From the NCBI RefSeq assembly GCF_002934455.1, contig NZ_PTIR01000001.1, positions 124,001 to 188,000 of the forward strand: a DNA stretch of 64,000 nt, written 5' to 3'. Below are positions 32,517-40,805 of the stretch, one piece after another. How positions within the stretch are numbered: the first letter of the stretch is position 1; every line of letters starts with the position of its first letter. Origin of the DNA: Trinickia symbiotica (GTDB lineage: Bacteria; Pseudomonadota; Gammaproteobacteria; Burkholderiales; Burkholderiaceae). A model generated the notes under the pieces. The model saw only the letters and a program-made list of their open reading frames with translations, made no database searches and was not told the origin of the DNA. The translations under genes and the position numbers were made by a program.

Positions 32517-34118
32517 ATGGAGAACTCCCCGTTGAGCCAGCCCTCCACCGCAACGCCCGCTCCCTCATCGGCGCCGCCGCCTGCGCCTCCGCCACCGATG
32601 CACGGCGGCCAGCTCGTGCTTGCAACGTTTGCCGTCGCGCTCGCCACCTTCATGAACGTGCTCGACACGTCGATCGCGAACGTCGCGATTCCGACGATCG
32701 CCGGCGACCTCGGCGTCTCGGTCGACGAAGGCACCTGGGTCATCACGGTCTTCGCCGCGGCCAACGCCGTGTCGATCCCGCTGACGGGCTGGCTGACGCA
32801 GCGAATCGGCCAGATCCGTCTCTTCGTCGGCGCGATCCTCATGTTCGTGCTCGCGTCGTGGCTCTGCGGCATTGCACCGAATCTGATCGTGCTGCTCGGC
32901 GCGCGGGTGCTGCAAGGCGCCGTCGCGGGCCCGCTCATTCCGCTCTCGCAATCGATTCTGCTCGGCTCTTATCCGAAAGAAAAATCGTCGATGGCGCTCT
33001 CGCTCTGGGCGATGACGGCAACGGTCGGTCCGATCGCCGGACCCGCGCTCGGCGGCTGGATCACGGACAGCTATAGCTGGTCATGGATCTTTTTCATCAA
33101 CATCCCCGTCGGGCTGTTCGCCGCCGGCGCCACGTGGATGCTCTATCGCCATCGGGAAACGCCAGTCCGCAAGCCGCCGATCGATGTCGTCGGGCTGGCT
33201 TTGCTGATCGCATGGGTCGCGCCGCTGCAGATCATGCTCGACAAAGGGAAGGACCTCGACTGGTTCGCCTCGCCCGTGATCGTCACGCTGGCTATCACGG
33301 CACTGGTCGCCTTCGCATTCTTCCTCGTATGGGAACTCACCGAGCGGGACCCGGTGATCGACCTGCGCCTTTTCGGCCAGCGCAATTTTCTCGGCGGCAC
33401 GATCGCGATCTCCGTCGCCTATGCCGTCTTCTTCGGCAACCTCGTGCTGCTGCCGCAGTGGATGCAGGAGTACCTGAACTACCGCTCCGTCGATGCAGGC
33501 CTCGTCACCGCGCCGCTCGGCGTGTTCGCCGTCGTGCTGGCGCCGATCATGGGCCGGGTCCTGCCGCGCACGGACGCGCGGATGATCGCGACGCTCGCCT
33601 TCATCGGCTTCGCGGTCGTGTTTTTCATGCGCTCGAAATATGTCATCGAGGTCGACACGTTCCATCTCGTTCTGCCGACGCTGCTGCAAGGCATTCCGAT
33701 GGCGCTCTTCTTCGTGCCGCTCACCGCGATCATTCTCGCGGGCCAGCCGCCGCATCGCATCCCGGCCGCGGCCGGGTTGTCGAATTTCGTGCGCGTCTTC
33801 TGCGGCGCCATCGGCACCTCGATCGCGACCAACGAATGGAACAACCGCACCGTGCTCCACCACGTGCGACTGACCGAGGTCGCCAACGCGGACAACCCCG
33901 TTTTTCGTCAGCAGATGCAATCGACGCAATCGCTGCTGCACATCGGCAATCCGTCGGCGAACGCGCTCTTCGACTTCACGGTCAATACGCAAGCCGCGAT
34001 GATGGGACTGAATGACATCTTCTACATCTCCGCGGTCATCTTCTTGGTCATCATTCCGCTCATCTGGATCACGCGCCCCGTCAAGGGCGGTAAATCGGAT
34101 GCGGGCGGGGCGCATTGA
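32517..34118 (+). CDS. DHA2-family MFS exporter, EmrB-like paralogue
   Basis: The 533-residue protein closely resembles the product of 382-1938. It shares FMNVLDTSIANVAIPTIAG, GDLGVSVDEGTWVIT, QGAVAGPLIPLSQSILLGSYPKEKSS and the C-terminal NTQAAMMGLNDIFYISA. It has a 14-helix layout and a Pro/Ala-rich N-terminal tail (about 28 residues) absent from the paralogue. Unlike the first copy, it has no EmrA or outer-membrane-factor gene next to it, so it may borrow the other operon's adaptor or act alone. The start at 32517 lacks a clear ribosome-binding site; an internal ATG before HGGQLVLATF is possible. Confidence 0.88.
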   Translation: MENSPLSQPSTATPAPSSAPPPAPPPPMHGGQLVLATFAVALATFMNVLDTSIANVAIPTIAGDLGVSVDEGTWVITVFAAANAVSIPLTGWLTQRIGQIRLFVGAILMFVLASWLCGIAPNLIVLLGARVLQGAVAGPLIPLSQSILLGSYPKEKSSMALSLWAMTATVGPIAGPALGGWITDSYSWSWIFFINIPVGLFAAGATWMLYRHRETPVRKPPIDVVGLALLIAWVAPLQIMLDKGKDLDWFASPVIVTLAITALVAFAFFLVWELTERDPVIDLRLFGQRNFLGGTIAISVAYAVFFGNLVLLPQWMQEYLNYRSVDAGLVTAPLGVFAVVLAPIMGRVLPRTDARMIATLAFIGFAVVFFMRSKYVIEVDTFHLVLPTLLQGIPMALFFVPLTAIILAGQPPHRIPAAAGLSNFVRVFCGAIGTSIATNEWNNRTVLHHVRLTEVANADNPVFRQQMQSTQSLLHIGNPSANALFDFTVNTQAAMMGLNDIFYISAVIFLVIIPLIWITRPVKGGKSDAGGAH

Positions 34119-34416
34119 CCCGTGAATTTTTCCGAGTCGTGCCCGCGCGCGCCGAACAGCGGCCATTGCCAGCGAATCGGCGCGCAGCGGCTAAGTTTTG
34201 ACCGATGCGCGCTGCCTGGAACGACCCGCGGCGGTTGACGCTCGCGGGCTGCTGGCCGATATTGGCCACGTTGTTCGATTCGATTCCGATCGTCATAACG
34301 ATCAGGCGACTTGTCTGCTGAATCGAGCCCGTACATGTGCTCGCGCACCGCGTCATGCACATCGTCCACCTCCGACGCATCGTTCGCGTCTTTCAGAGAC
34401 AGGGGATAACTCAACG

Positions 34417-35535
34417 ATGAGCGATCAAACCGCTCGCGGCCCGGCCATTGGCGGTACCACTTTTGGTGGCCCCACTTTTCCGACGACCTGCGCGCGCTGC
34501 GGCGGCAAGTTATCGGGGCCGGTTGCATTCTGCCCGCATTGCGGCACACCCGCGCGGCTCGCGTTCGGCGAACGCACGCCGCCGACGAGGCAGGATGCGG
34601 TCCGCTCACCGGTGCCGCCGCCGAACGGCACGGCCGGAACGCGGGCCGGCGCCTCGCGCGCCGAAATGCTCTGGCCGTCCCGGCCCACGCCGTTGTTCGC
34701 CTCCGCCGACAGCGACCCTTACGGCGACGCGCAGACACCGTCAGCCGAGAGAGCAGGCTCGGTTCGGTGGGGCATCGACCGCTGGGCCGGCACCATTCGC
34801 CGCGCCATCCATCGCTGGACTGCTGCCCATCGCTGGACTGCTACCCACCACTTGGCTGCTATCCATCGCTGGGCTGCTATTTACCGCTCGGCTGCTATTC
34901 ATCGCTGGGCTGCTATCGGTCGCTCGAGCGACAGTGCTCGCTGGAGCGACAGTCGCTGGGGCATCAAGCGAGGCACCGCGCTGACGCTGCTGGCGTTCTT
35001 CGCTCTCTTCGGAGGAACCGTGCTATTGCACCGGTACGACGACGCCGAGACTCGCGAGCAGCAACAGCAGCAGACATCGGTGCAAGGCCCGGTGCAAGGC
35101 ACGGCTGCCGTCCAAGGCACCGATGCGGCGCAACGCCCGGCGAGCGCGCCGACGACCGCACCGACCTCCGCCCATATCGCGCGCGAAACGAATCGCGCAC
35201 CGCAATCTGTCGCGGCACCCGCCGTGCCGCAAGCGGCACCGCCGGCGCGTATCACGCAGCAAGCCGCCGAGCCGTCGCCGTCTCTCTCGAGGAAGGAAAG
35301 CTCGGCGACGAGCGGCAAGTACAGCGCCAAAAATCAGCGGCTGATATCGCTCGCGCTCGCGCGAGCTCATAGTGGATTCGAGAAAAACGACCTGCGCATG
35401 GCGCGCTCGGGCGTCTATTGGGCGCTCTCGCTGCAGCCCGACAACAGCGAAGCACTGTCGCTGAAGCAGGAATTGCTCGCACGGGAACGGGGGCATGTCG
35501 CCGCGTCGAAGGCCTTCGATAGCGGCGAAGAATGA
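34417..35535 (+). CDS. Zinc-ribbon membrane protein with a hexapeptide repeat
   Basis: This 372-residue protein starts with a zinc ribbon, two CxxC pairs in CARCGGKL and CPHCGTPA (about residues 24-47). A disordered Pro/Thr region and a block of six 6-residue repeats (HRWTA/HRWAA type) follow. Next come one transmembrane helix (LTLLAFFALFGGTVLL), a Gln/Ala/Pro-rich periplasmic linker and a helical C-terminal segment with a TPR-like character (ARSGVYWALSLQPDNSEALSLKQEL). The topology suggests a cytoplasmic metal-binding head and a periplasmic tail. I do not recognise the family. ATG at 34417 is chosen because the zinc ribbon then lies at the N-terminus. Confidence 0.72.
   Translation: MSDQTARGPAIGGTTFGGPTFPTTCARCGGKLSGPVAFCPHCGTPARLAFGERTPPTRQDAVRSPVPPPNGTAGTRAGASRAEMLWPSRPTPLFASADSDPYGDAQTPSAERAGSVRWGIDRWAGTIRRAIHRWTAAHRWTATHHLAAIHRWAAIYRSAAIHRWAAIGRSSDSARWSDSRWGIKRGTALTLLAFFALFGGTVLLHRYDDAETREQQQQQTSVQGPVQGTAAVQGTDAAQRPASAPTTAPTSAHIARETNRAPQSVAAPAVPQAAPPARITQQAAEPSPSLSRKESSATSGKYSAKNQRLISLALARAHSGFEKNDLRMARSGVYWALSLQPDNSEALSLKQELLARERGHVAASKAFDSGEE
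34810..34917. repeat. 18-bp tandem repeat, six units
   Basis: Six consecutive 18-bp units related to ATCCATCGCTGGGCTGCT lie inside the zinc-ribbon protein gene and encode a hexapeptide repeat. Unit length is a multiple of three, so gain or loss of units keeps the frame. Units differ from each other at several bases, with periodic retention of the GCTGCT end. Confidence 0.85.
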
Positions 35536-35630
35536 TCGAAAAGCCGCACGAACGCCAAACGCGCCCGTGCGTGCCGTTCGACGGCGGGCAAGTGGGCCGC
35601 ACCGCCGCTTGCCTCTGCTTGCGCCGCTGG

Positions 35631-36056
35631 CTAGGCTCCCGACGCAGCCGCTGCCGATGCGGCCTTGCCCTTCTTGGACTTCTTCTTCCCCGTGGCCGGA
35701 GCCGCCGGGGACGAAGCGGCTGTCGCGGGCGCCGTTGCGGCGGGCGCGGCGCCCTTGGCCGATGTCGTCTTGCCGCTCGGCGGTTTCGCGGAGCCGTTGA
35801 TCGTCAGGCCCGCCGCTTCGAGCTTGAGCACCGACTTCGGCCCGATGCCTTTTACGCGATTGACGAGGTCGTCCGCATCCTTGAACGGACCGTTCTTCGT
35901 GCGCTCGTCGATGATCGCCTTCGCGTGGACGGGTCCTATCCCCTTGACCGATTCGAGCGCGGCCTGATCGGCGGTATTGACTTCGACCGCCGAGGCGAAT
36001 GCGGCGCACAGCGACAGGGTTAGGGCAACGCACAACATTATTAGCTTTTTCATCAT
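35631..36056 (-). CDS. ComEA-like helix-hairpin-helix DNA-binding protein
   Basis: The 141-residue protein has a signal peptide (cleavage near ASA) and a ComEA-type double helix-hairpin-helix: VNTADQAALESVKGIGPVHAKAII and FKDADDLVNRVKGIGPKSVLKLE. A Lys/Ala-rich tail (GKKKSKKGK) follows. ComEA binds double-stranded DNA in the periplasm during natural transformation. This short form has no membrane anchor and no com genes nearby, so it may be a free periplasmic DNA-binding protein. Two adjacent ATG codons follow GGAGCGATTGCC, so the start could be 36056 or 36053. Confidence 0.88.
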   Translation of the reverse strand: MMKKLIMLCVALTLSLCAAFASAVEVNTADQAALESVKGIGPVHAKAIIDERTKNGPFKDADDLVNRVKGIGPKSVLKLEAAGLTINGSAKPPSGKTTSAKGAAPAATAPATAASSPAAPATGKKKSKKGKAASAAAASGA

Positions 36057-36289
36057 GGCAATCGCTCCGTTAGACGTTAACCCGGTGCATTACGATATTG
36101 TTGCGTTCGCAGGATAGCTCAGTTTCGTGACTGGACAAAATCGCCGCTATTGCAAAAAGCAAATGACAAAATGTCCTATAACGTTGCCTATCCATTTTCG
36201 ATGTAAAGTCACGTAGCTGCCGCGCGCTGCGCCGCGCGATGGCCGCACGCTTCATCGCCATGTCCTGAACCTTTACCATCGACACCTCT

Positions 36290-36886
36290 ATGACGACATC
36301 GAATTCGCGCACAGCGGACCACGCGATCGACCGGCAGTTTCTCGATCGTTGGTCGCCTCGCGCGTTCACACCCGACCTGATCCCCGAATCGACGCTGCTG
36401 ACTTTTCTCGAGGCGGCGCGTTGGGCGCCCTCCTCGTACAACTCGCAGCCGTGGCGCTTCGTCTACGCTCGGCGCGACACGGAGCACTGGACGCGCTTTT
36501 TAGGATTCCTCAACGAATTCAACCGTAGCTGGGCGCAACATGCGGCCGCGATCGTGATCGTCCTGTCGAAGCGCACGTTCACGCCGCCGGGCGCCACGGA
36601 AGAACGGCCGGCGCCGTCACACTCGTTCGATACCGGCGCCGCATGGGGCTACTTCGCCCTGCAGGCGAGCCTGTCAGGCTGGAAAGCGCACGGACTCGCC
36701 GGCATCGAGCGCGAGAAGATCCGCGCCGAGCTCGGCATTCCCGAAGGCTATGCCATCGAGGCCGGCGTCGCCCTCGGCCGGCCCGGCGACAAGGCATCGC
36801 TGCCCGAAGCGCTGCAGGCGCGGGAAGTGCCGAGCTCGCGAAACCCGCTCCCCGCCATCGCGAGCGAAGGCCGATTCGTCGCCTGA
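36290..36886 (+). CDS. Nitroreductase-family FMN protein
   Basis: This 198-residue protein matches the small nitroreductase fold. Its FMN-contacting start is FLDRWSPRAF with ARWAPSSYNSQPWRFVY; the middle reads SFDTGAAWGYFALQASLSGWKAHGLAGI, and it ends in the strand ALGRPGDK. It would use FMN and NAD(P)H to reduce nitro compounds, quinones or similar. No partner enzyme is adjacent; the convergent TetR-type gene lies 31 bp beyond its end. No strong ribosome-binding site is visible, but the family alignment supports this ATG. Confidence 0.88.
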   Translation: MTTSNSRTADHAIDRQFLDRWSPRAFTPDLIPESTLLTFLEAARWAPSSYNSQPWRFVYARRDTEHWTRFLGFLNEFNRSWAQHAAAIVIVLSKRTFTPPGATEERPAPSHSFDTGAAWGYFALQASLSGWKAHGLAGIEREKIRAELGIPEGYAIEAGVALGRPGDKASLPEALQAREVPSSRNPLPAIASEGRFVA

Positions 36887-36917
36887 CGAGAGCGCAACAC
36901 GCGCGGCTTGGCTGAGT

Positions 36918-37652
36918 TCAGCGTCGGCGAGCGGTGCGAGTCGGTGCCCGCTCGTCGCGCTCGGTCAGCAAGCCGTTCAGCAACATATCGGTCTGCACGC
37001 GGATCAGCTCGTCCAACGGCTCCCATGGGAAGTGCGGGCGCGGCCGCGCGATCAGGATCGCGACGAGCCCGTGAATCGACGCCCACAGTGCCTGCGCGAC
37101 CAATAGCGGCGGCCCGAGATCGGCGCGCACGACACCGGCCTCGATGGCCTGCTCGATTCGCTTCGTCAGCTGCATGAACACCGGCACGCCGACGCGCGTG
37201 CCCTCGCCAACCTCTTCGTTCTCGTCGAGTTGCTCGGCGTTGTAGGGCTTGCGGTAAGCCTTGATCACCATGAAGGCAAGCCGGTATTCGTCGGGATGGC
37301 TGAGCCCGAACGCGACATAACCGGTGACGCAACGGCGCATCCAGTCGCGCTCGTCGGTCGCGGTCCGATCACACTCGGCGAGCGCCTGCGCGAGCTCGCC
37401 GAACGCGTCGCGAATCAACTGGCCGAAGATGTCGTCCTTGGTCTTGTAGTACGCGAAGAGCGCCGTCTGCGAGATTCCCACGCGTTCGGCGATCTTGCGC
37501 GTCGAGACGTTTTCGAATCCGTGCTCGAGGAAAAGCGCCTTTGCCGCGGCGAGAATCTCTCGGAGCCTCTCGTGGCCCGATCCCCGCGCTTTGCGGTTCG
37601 CGAGCGAAATCGTATAGGTCTTGGCCGTCGTTCCGGTCTTCCTGGTCGGCAT
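36918..37652 (-). CDS. TetR-family transcriptional regulator
   Basis: The 244-residue protein has an N-terminal TetR helix-turn-helix (REILAAAKALFLEHGFENVSTRKIAERVGISQTALFAYYKTKDDIF, about residues 30-75). A ligand-binding domain follows, with a WHG-type pattern (GYVAFGLSHPDEYRLAFMV). The C-terminus is Arg-rich. ATG 37652 is the best family fit; a start further upstream would add a cysteine-containing tail without a ribosome-binding site. It follows the carotenoid-oxygenase-like gene on the same strand, 135 bp away, and could regulate that gene. The target is not shown by sequence. Confidence 0.88.
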   Translation of the reverse strand: MPTRKTGTTAKTYTISLANRKARGSGHERLREILAAAKALFLEHGFENVSTRKIAERVGISQTALFAYYKTKDDIFGQLIRDAFGELAQALAECDRTATDERDWMRRCVTGYVAFGLSHPDEYRLAFMVIKAYRKPYNAEQLDENEEVGEGTRVGVPVFMQLTKRIEQAIEAGVVRADLGPPLLVAQALWASIHGLVAILIARPRPHFPWEPLDELIRVQTDMLLNGLLTERDERAPTRTARRR

Positions 37653-37787
37653 CTGATCTGTTATCGCGTCGAGGCATCGTGAATGAAGCCTCAACGATAC
37701 GGCAAATCACCGCTTGCGCACAAAATGCATCGATGCGCAGGCCGTCGAAACGGCAACGCCGCGCTCCTGCCACGCGGGCGAGAGTGC

Positions 37788-39341
37788 TCAAGTTTGCGCC
37801 GCGTCCCACCAGCCGTGGAAGCTGAACGGCAGTGCATGGTGGAGCCGGACCTTCGCGAGCGGACCGTCGGCAAGCGCGTTCGCGTCGAACACGGCAATGA
37901 AGCTCGTGCCGCTGGCGCCTTCGAGCACTTCGGCGAGCAGCCACCCCGTATCGTGTTCGCCGTCGCCGCGCGCGGCCGGGTCGGGCGCGAAGACCGGCTC
38001 GCCGACGTAATACCCGCTGCCGAAGTGGAACGCCTGCTCCTTGCCGGACGTCACGTCGATCCGCGAGATACCGTCATGAAACCATCCTTGATCGGAGACG
38101 CGCGACGACGAAACATAACCATACCGATACGGCTGCCCGACACGGCGCTGTGGAACGAACGGAAATTCGTAGCGGCCTGCGAGGATCGTTTCGACTCGTG
38201 CTCGACGCGCCGCCAGGTCGATCGTCATGCGCCGCAGCGTGCCCGGCGATTTGGCGACACCCTCTCGGCCTTGCATGATTGCGCGGAAGCTCGCGTCGGG
38301 TCCGAGAAAATGATCGGGCGTGTCGTAGCCGACGAAGTCCGCGACGATCGTGTTTCCCGCCACGTGCGCGTTCAATGCATGCCACATCCACGACGCCGGG
38401 ATATCGAGCACGAGCGGCGGCCTCGCACCGGTCGTATCGACGACGAACAGCATGCTGCCTTCTTCCGGTCGCCATTCAAGGCTCTCGGCAAACGTACGGG
38501 TGCCGATCAGCATCGGCAGCGGCGACAGCATCGCCGGTTGCAGGTGGAACACCGCGTAGGGATCGGCCCAGAAGAAATCATGAAAATACGCGCGGCCACG
38601 GGGGCTCGCATACGCAATGTGCCGCGTCTGATGTCCGGCGCTGTTCTTCACGACGACATGCAGTTCGGGTTTGCGCTGACCTCGCTGCCCCACGAGCACC
38701 CAGTCGCCCGTTTTCGCGTCCGTTTTCGTGTGCGCCTTGTAGTTCACGGGCCCGGTCCCGGCTTCGCCTTCGTACGGATTGGTTTCGCGGCCGGCGTCGA
38801 GCGTGCGCGGATCGATCGGATAGGGGCCGCCTACCTCGTCGAACGCATAGAGCACGCCGCCTTTGACCACCGGCGTGACACCCGCCTGGCTGCGGCTCGG
38901 GATGCAGGGGATGTTCGAAAAAAAGCCGGGCGCGGGTGTCGTCCACGTCGGGTAGAGAAACTCGCCCGCCGACTCCTCGGCCACATACTTCGTAGTCCGA
39001 ACGAACCGATTGCGGAAGCGCACGCCGCCATCGCTGAACCGCGTCGCGCGGATCATCCCGTCGCCATCGAGAATCGTCCGCTTGCTGAAGCCGTTTCGCG
39101 CGAACATGCCGGGCCCGTTTCGGTACAGGGTGCCGGTCAGCCCGACAGGCAGCCGCCCTTCCACATCGGCCGAGTGGTCGTATTCCTTGTCCATCCCCTT
39201 GGCCAGTAACGTCAGCCATTTGCGGTCGGCCGGCAGCGGCGGCGCGCTGGATGCGTCGCCCATGTCGGTCCCGCAATCGGCGAGCGCGGTTGCGGCGACG
39301 CCGCCGGCGGCGGCTCGGATGAATTCACGACGGGTGAGCAT
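37788..39341 (-). CDS. Tat-exported carotenoid-cleavage-oxygenase-like protein
   Basis: This 517-residue protein starts MLTRREFIRAAAGG, a twin-arginine signal, and then shows a lipobox-like LADC near residue 22, so it is probably a folded lipoprotein of the periplasm. The rest is the carotenoid oxygenase (RPE65/CCO) seven-bladed propeller, with LTGTLYRNGPGMF near the start. The four iron ligands are expected in segments such as TRHIAYASPRGRAYFHDFF, WMWHALNAH and the C-terminal FSFHGWW. Relatives cleave carotenoids or stilbenes such as lignin-derived lignostilbene. GGAGGGCACTGAC supports this start. An exported CCO would see substrates from outside the cell. Confidence 0.87.
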   Translation of the reverse strand: MLTRREFIRAAAGGVAATALADCGTDMGDASSAPPLPADRKWLTLLAKGMDKEYDHSADVEGRLPVGLTGTLYRNGPGMFARNGFSKRTILDGDGMIRATRFSDGGVRFRNRFVRTTKYVAEESAGEFLYPTWTTPAPGFFSNIPCIPSRSQAGVTPVVKGGVLYAFDEVGGPYPIDPRTLDAGRETNPYEGEAGTGPVNYKAHTKTDAKTGDWVLVGQRGQRKPELHVVVKNSAGHQTRHIAYASPRGRAYFHDFFWADPYAVFHLQPAMLSPLPMLIGTRTFAESLEWRPEEGSMLFVVDTTGARPPLVLDIPASWMWHALNAHVAGNTIVADFVGYDTPDHFLGPDASFRAIMQGREGVAKSPGTLRRMTIDLAARRARVETILAGRYEFPFVPQRRVGQPYRYGYVSSSRVSDQGWFHDGISRIDVTSGKEQAFHFGSGYYVGEPVFAPDPAARGDGEHDTGWLLAEVLEGASGTSFIAVFDANALADGPLAKVRLHHALPFSFHGWWDAAQT

Positions 39342-39484
39342 GTCAGTGCCCTCCTTCTGTGACGTTTTCGCGGATCGAGGATCCCGGAACGGGACTGGAC
39401 GGCAGGATATCGACCGTGTCCGTTCAACGATAACAGAGCATCGCTCAGTTATCAACGAACATTTTTGAGTGCCCGAGCATTCCG

Positions 39485-40519
39485 CTAGGTCGCGGATTTG
39501 CGTCGTGCGACGGGCGCGGGCCCGGTCGATTCGCGCACGACGAGCTCCGGCTCGCCAACGGTATAGACGCTCCGAGCGGCTGAACCGCCCTCGATCATCT
39601 CCAGCGTCAGCGCGATCGTTTGCGCGGCGATGCGCTGCGTGGGAAACCTGACCGTGGTCAAGGCCGGCCGGAACTGGTGGGCGAGATGAATGTCAGTCAA
39701 CCCGACGACCGAAAGATCGTTCGGAACGCGCTTGCCAAGATCGGCGGCCGCCTGCATCGCGCCGATCGCCATCAAATCGTTGGTCGCGAAAAGCGATGTC
39801 AACGTCGGCCTCGCACGCAGCAGCGCACTCGCCGTTTCGTAGCCGCTTTCTATCGTATCCCGCGACTCCGCGACCGCGAGCGCTCGTTCCGGATGACCGC
39901 GTGCGGCGAGGGCCTGCGCGAAACCACCCAGCCGTCGCGACTGCGGCCCTCCCGACCCCACGCCCACGAGCGCGCCGAACTTCCTGTGCCCGAGTTCGGA
40001 CAGATGCTCGGCGGCAAGCGAGCCGGCCGCCGCGAAATCGGCTGTCACGCAAGGCAGCGTGCGCGACGCCCTCACATGCTCCCACATGCAGAGCACCACT
40101 GCGGCGCCGTTGCGCGCCGTTTGGGCCAGCTCCCGCTCGCCCAGATCAGTGTTCATCACGATGACGCCCGCCGCGAGCGTGCCTGCGATCTGCTCGAGAT
40201 AAGCCCGGGTAGTCGCCGGATCGTCGTCGGTATTGCAAACAAGCAGGAAGTAGCCGCGCTTGCGCGCTTCGCGCTCGGCCGCCAGCACGAATTCCGGGTA
40301 GAACGGGTTGGTGACGTTCGAAAGCATCAGCGCCAGCGTCGAGGTACGGCCCGAGGCAAGGGCGCGCGCGGTCAAATTCGGGCGATAGCCGAGCTCCCGG
40401 ATCGCGGCCATCACGCGCTCGAGCGTCGCGGGCTTGACCTTCTGGGGGTTGTGCAACGCGTTCGATACTGTCGCGGCCGTTACCTTGGCCCGCCGTGCAA
40501 CTTCGGCAAGCGTCACCAT
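39485..40519 (-). CDS. LacI-family transcriptional regulator
   Basis: The 344-residue protein has the LacI helix-turn-helix at the extreme N-terminus (MVTLAEVARRAKVTAATVSNALHNPQKV), with the hinge helix LTARALASG. A type I periplasmic-binding-like effector domain follows, containing TLALMLSNVTNPFYPEFV, TSLFATNDLMAIGAMQAA and DLSVVGLTDIHLAHQFRPALTTV. It likely responds to a sugar. GGAGGCCGTC precedes the ATG. It is divergent from an orphan sugar-binding-protein gene; a perfect 20-bp palindrome with a central CG, typical of LacI operators, lies between them (40728-40747), strongly suggesting its site. Confidence 0.93.
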   Translation of the reverse strand: MVTLAEVARRAKVTAATVSNALHNPQKVKPATLERVMAAIRELGYRPNLTARALASGRTSTLALMLSNVTNPFYPEFVLAAEREARKRGYFLLVCNTDDDPATTRAYLEQIAGTLAAGVIVMNTDLGERELAQTARNGAAVVLCMWEHVRASRTLPCVTADFAAAGSLAAEHLSELGHRKFGALVGVGSGGPQSRRLGGFAQALAARGHPERALAVAESRDTIESGYETASALLRARPTLTSLFATNDLMAIGAMQAAADLGKRVPNDLSVVGLTDIHLAHQFRPALTTVRFPTQRIAAQTIALTLEMIEGGSAARSVYTVGEPELVVRESTGPAPVARRKSAT

Positions 40520-40727
40520 GACGGCCTCCGAGCGTCGGGGCCGTTCACGGTCGCCCGGGTGACCGGCAGCGTCAGCGGCGGCGCAAAACCATCGGCTCGG
40601 TGATTGCTCATTTGGTGGGACGATGTCTCAAAAGTTGCGCGACATTGATCGCTGCGCTAATGTCGTGAGCCATCACTATCGATGGCGCAGCGTCATGGTA
40701 CGTCCATGAGGGTGCTTGATGCCATAA

Positions 40728-40747
40728 GAATTTAAGCGCTTAAATTC
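40728..40747. promoter_or_regulatory. Predicted LacI-family operator
   Basis: GAATTTAAGCGCTTAAATTC is a perfect 20-bp palindrome with the central CG pair that LacI-family hinge helices recognise. It lies 58 bp upstream of the sugar-binding-protein start codon and about 210 bp from the divergent LacI gene. Confidence 0.82.
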
Positions 40748-40805
40748 GCCGCGCTGCACTGATCGGACACGGCGCGGCATATAACGCCAAGTCAAGGAGA
40801 CGGAG

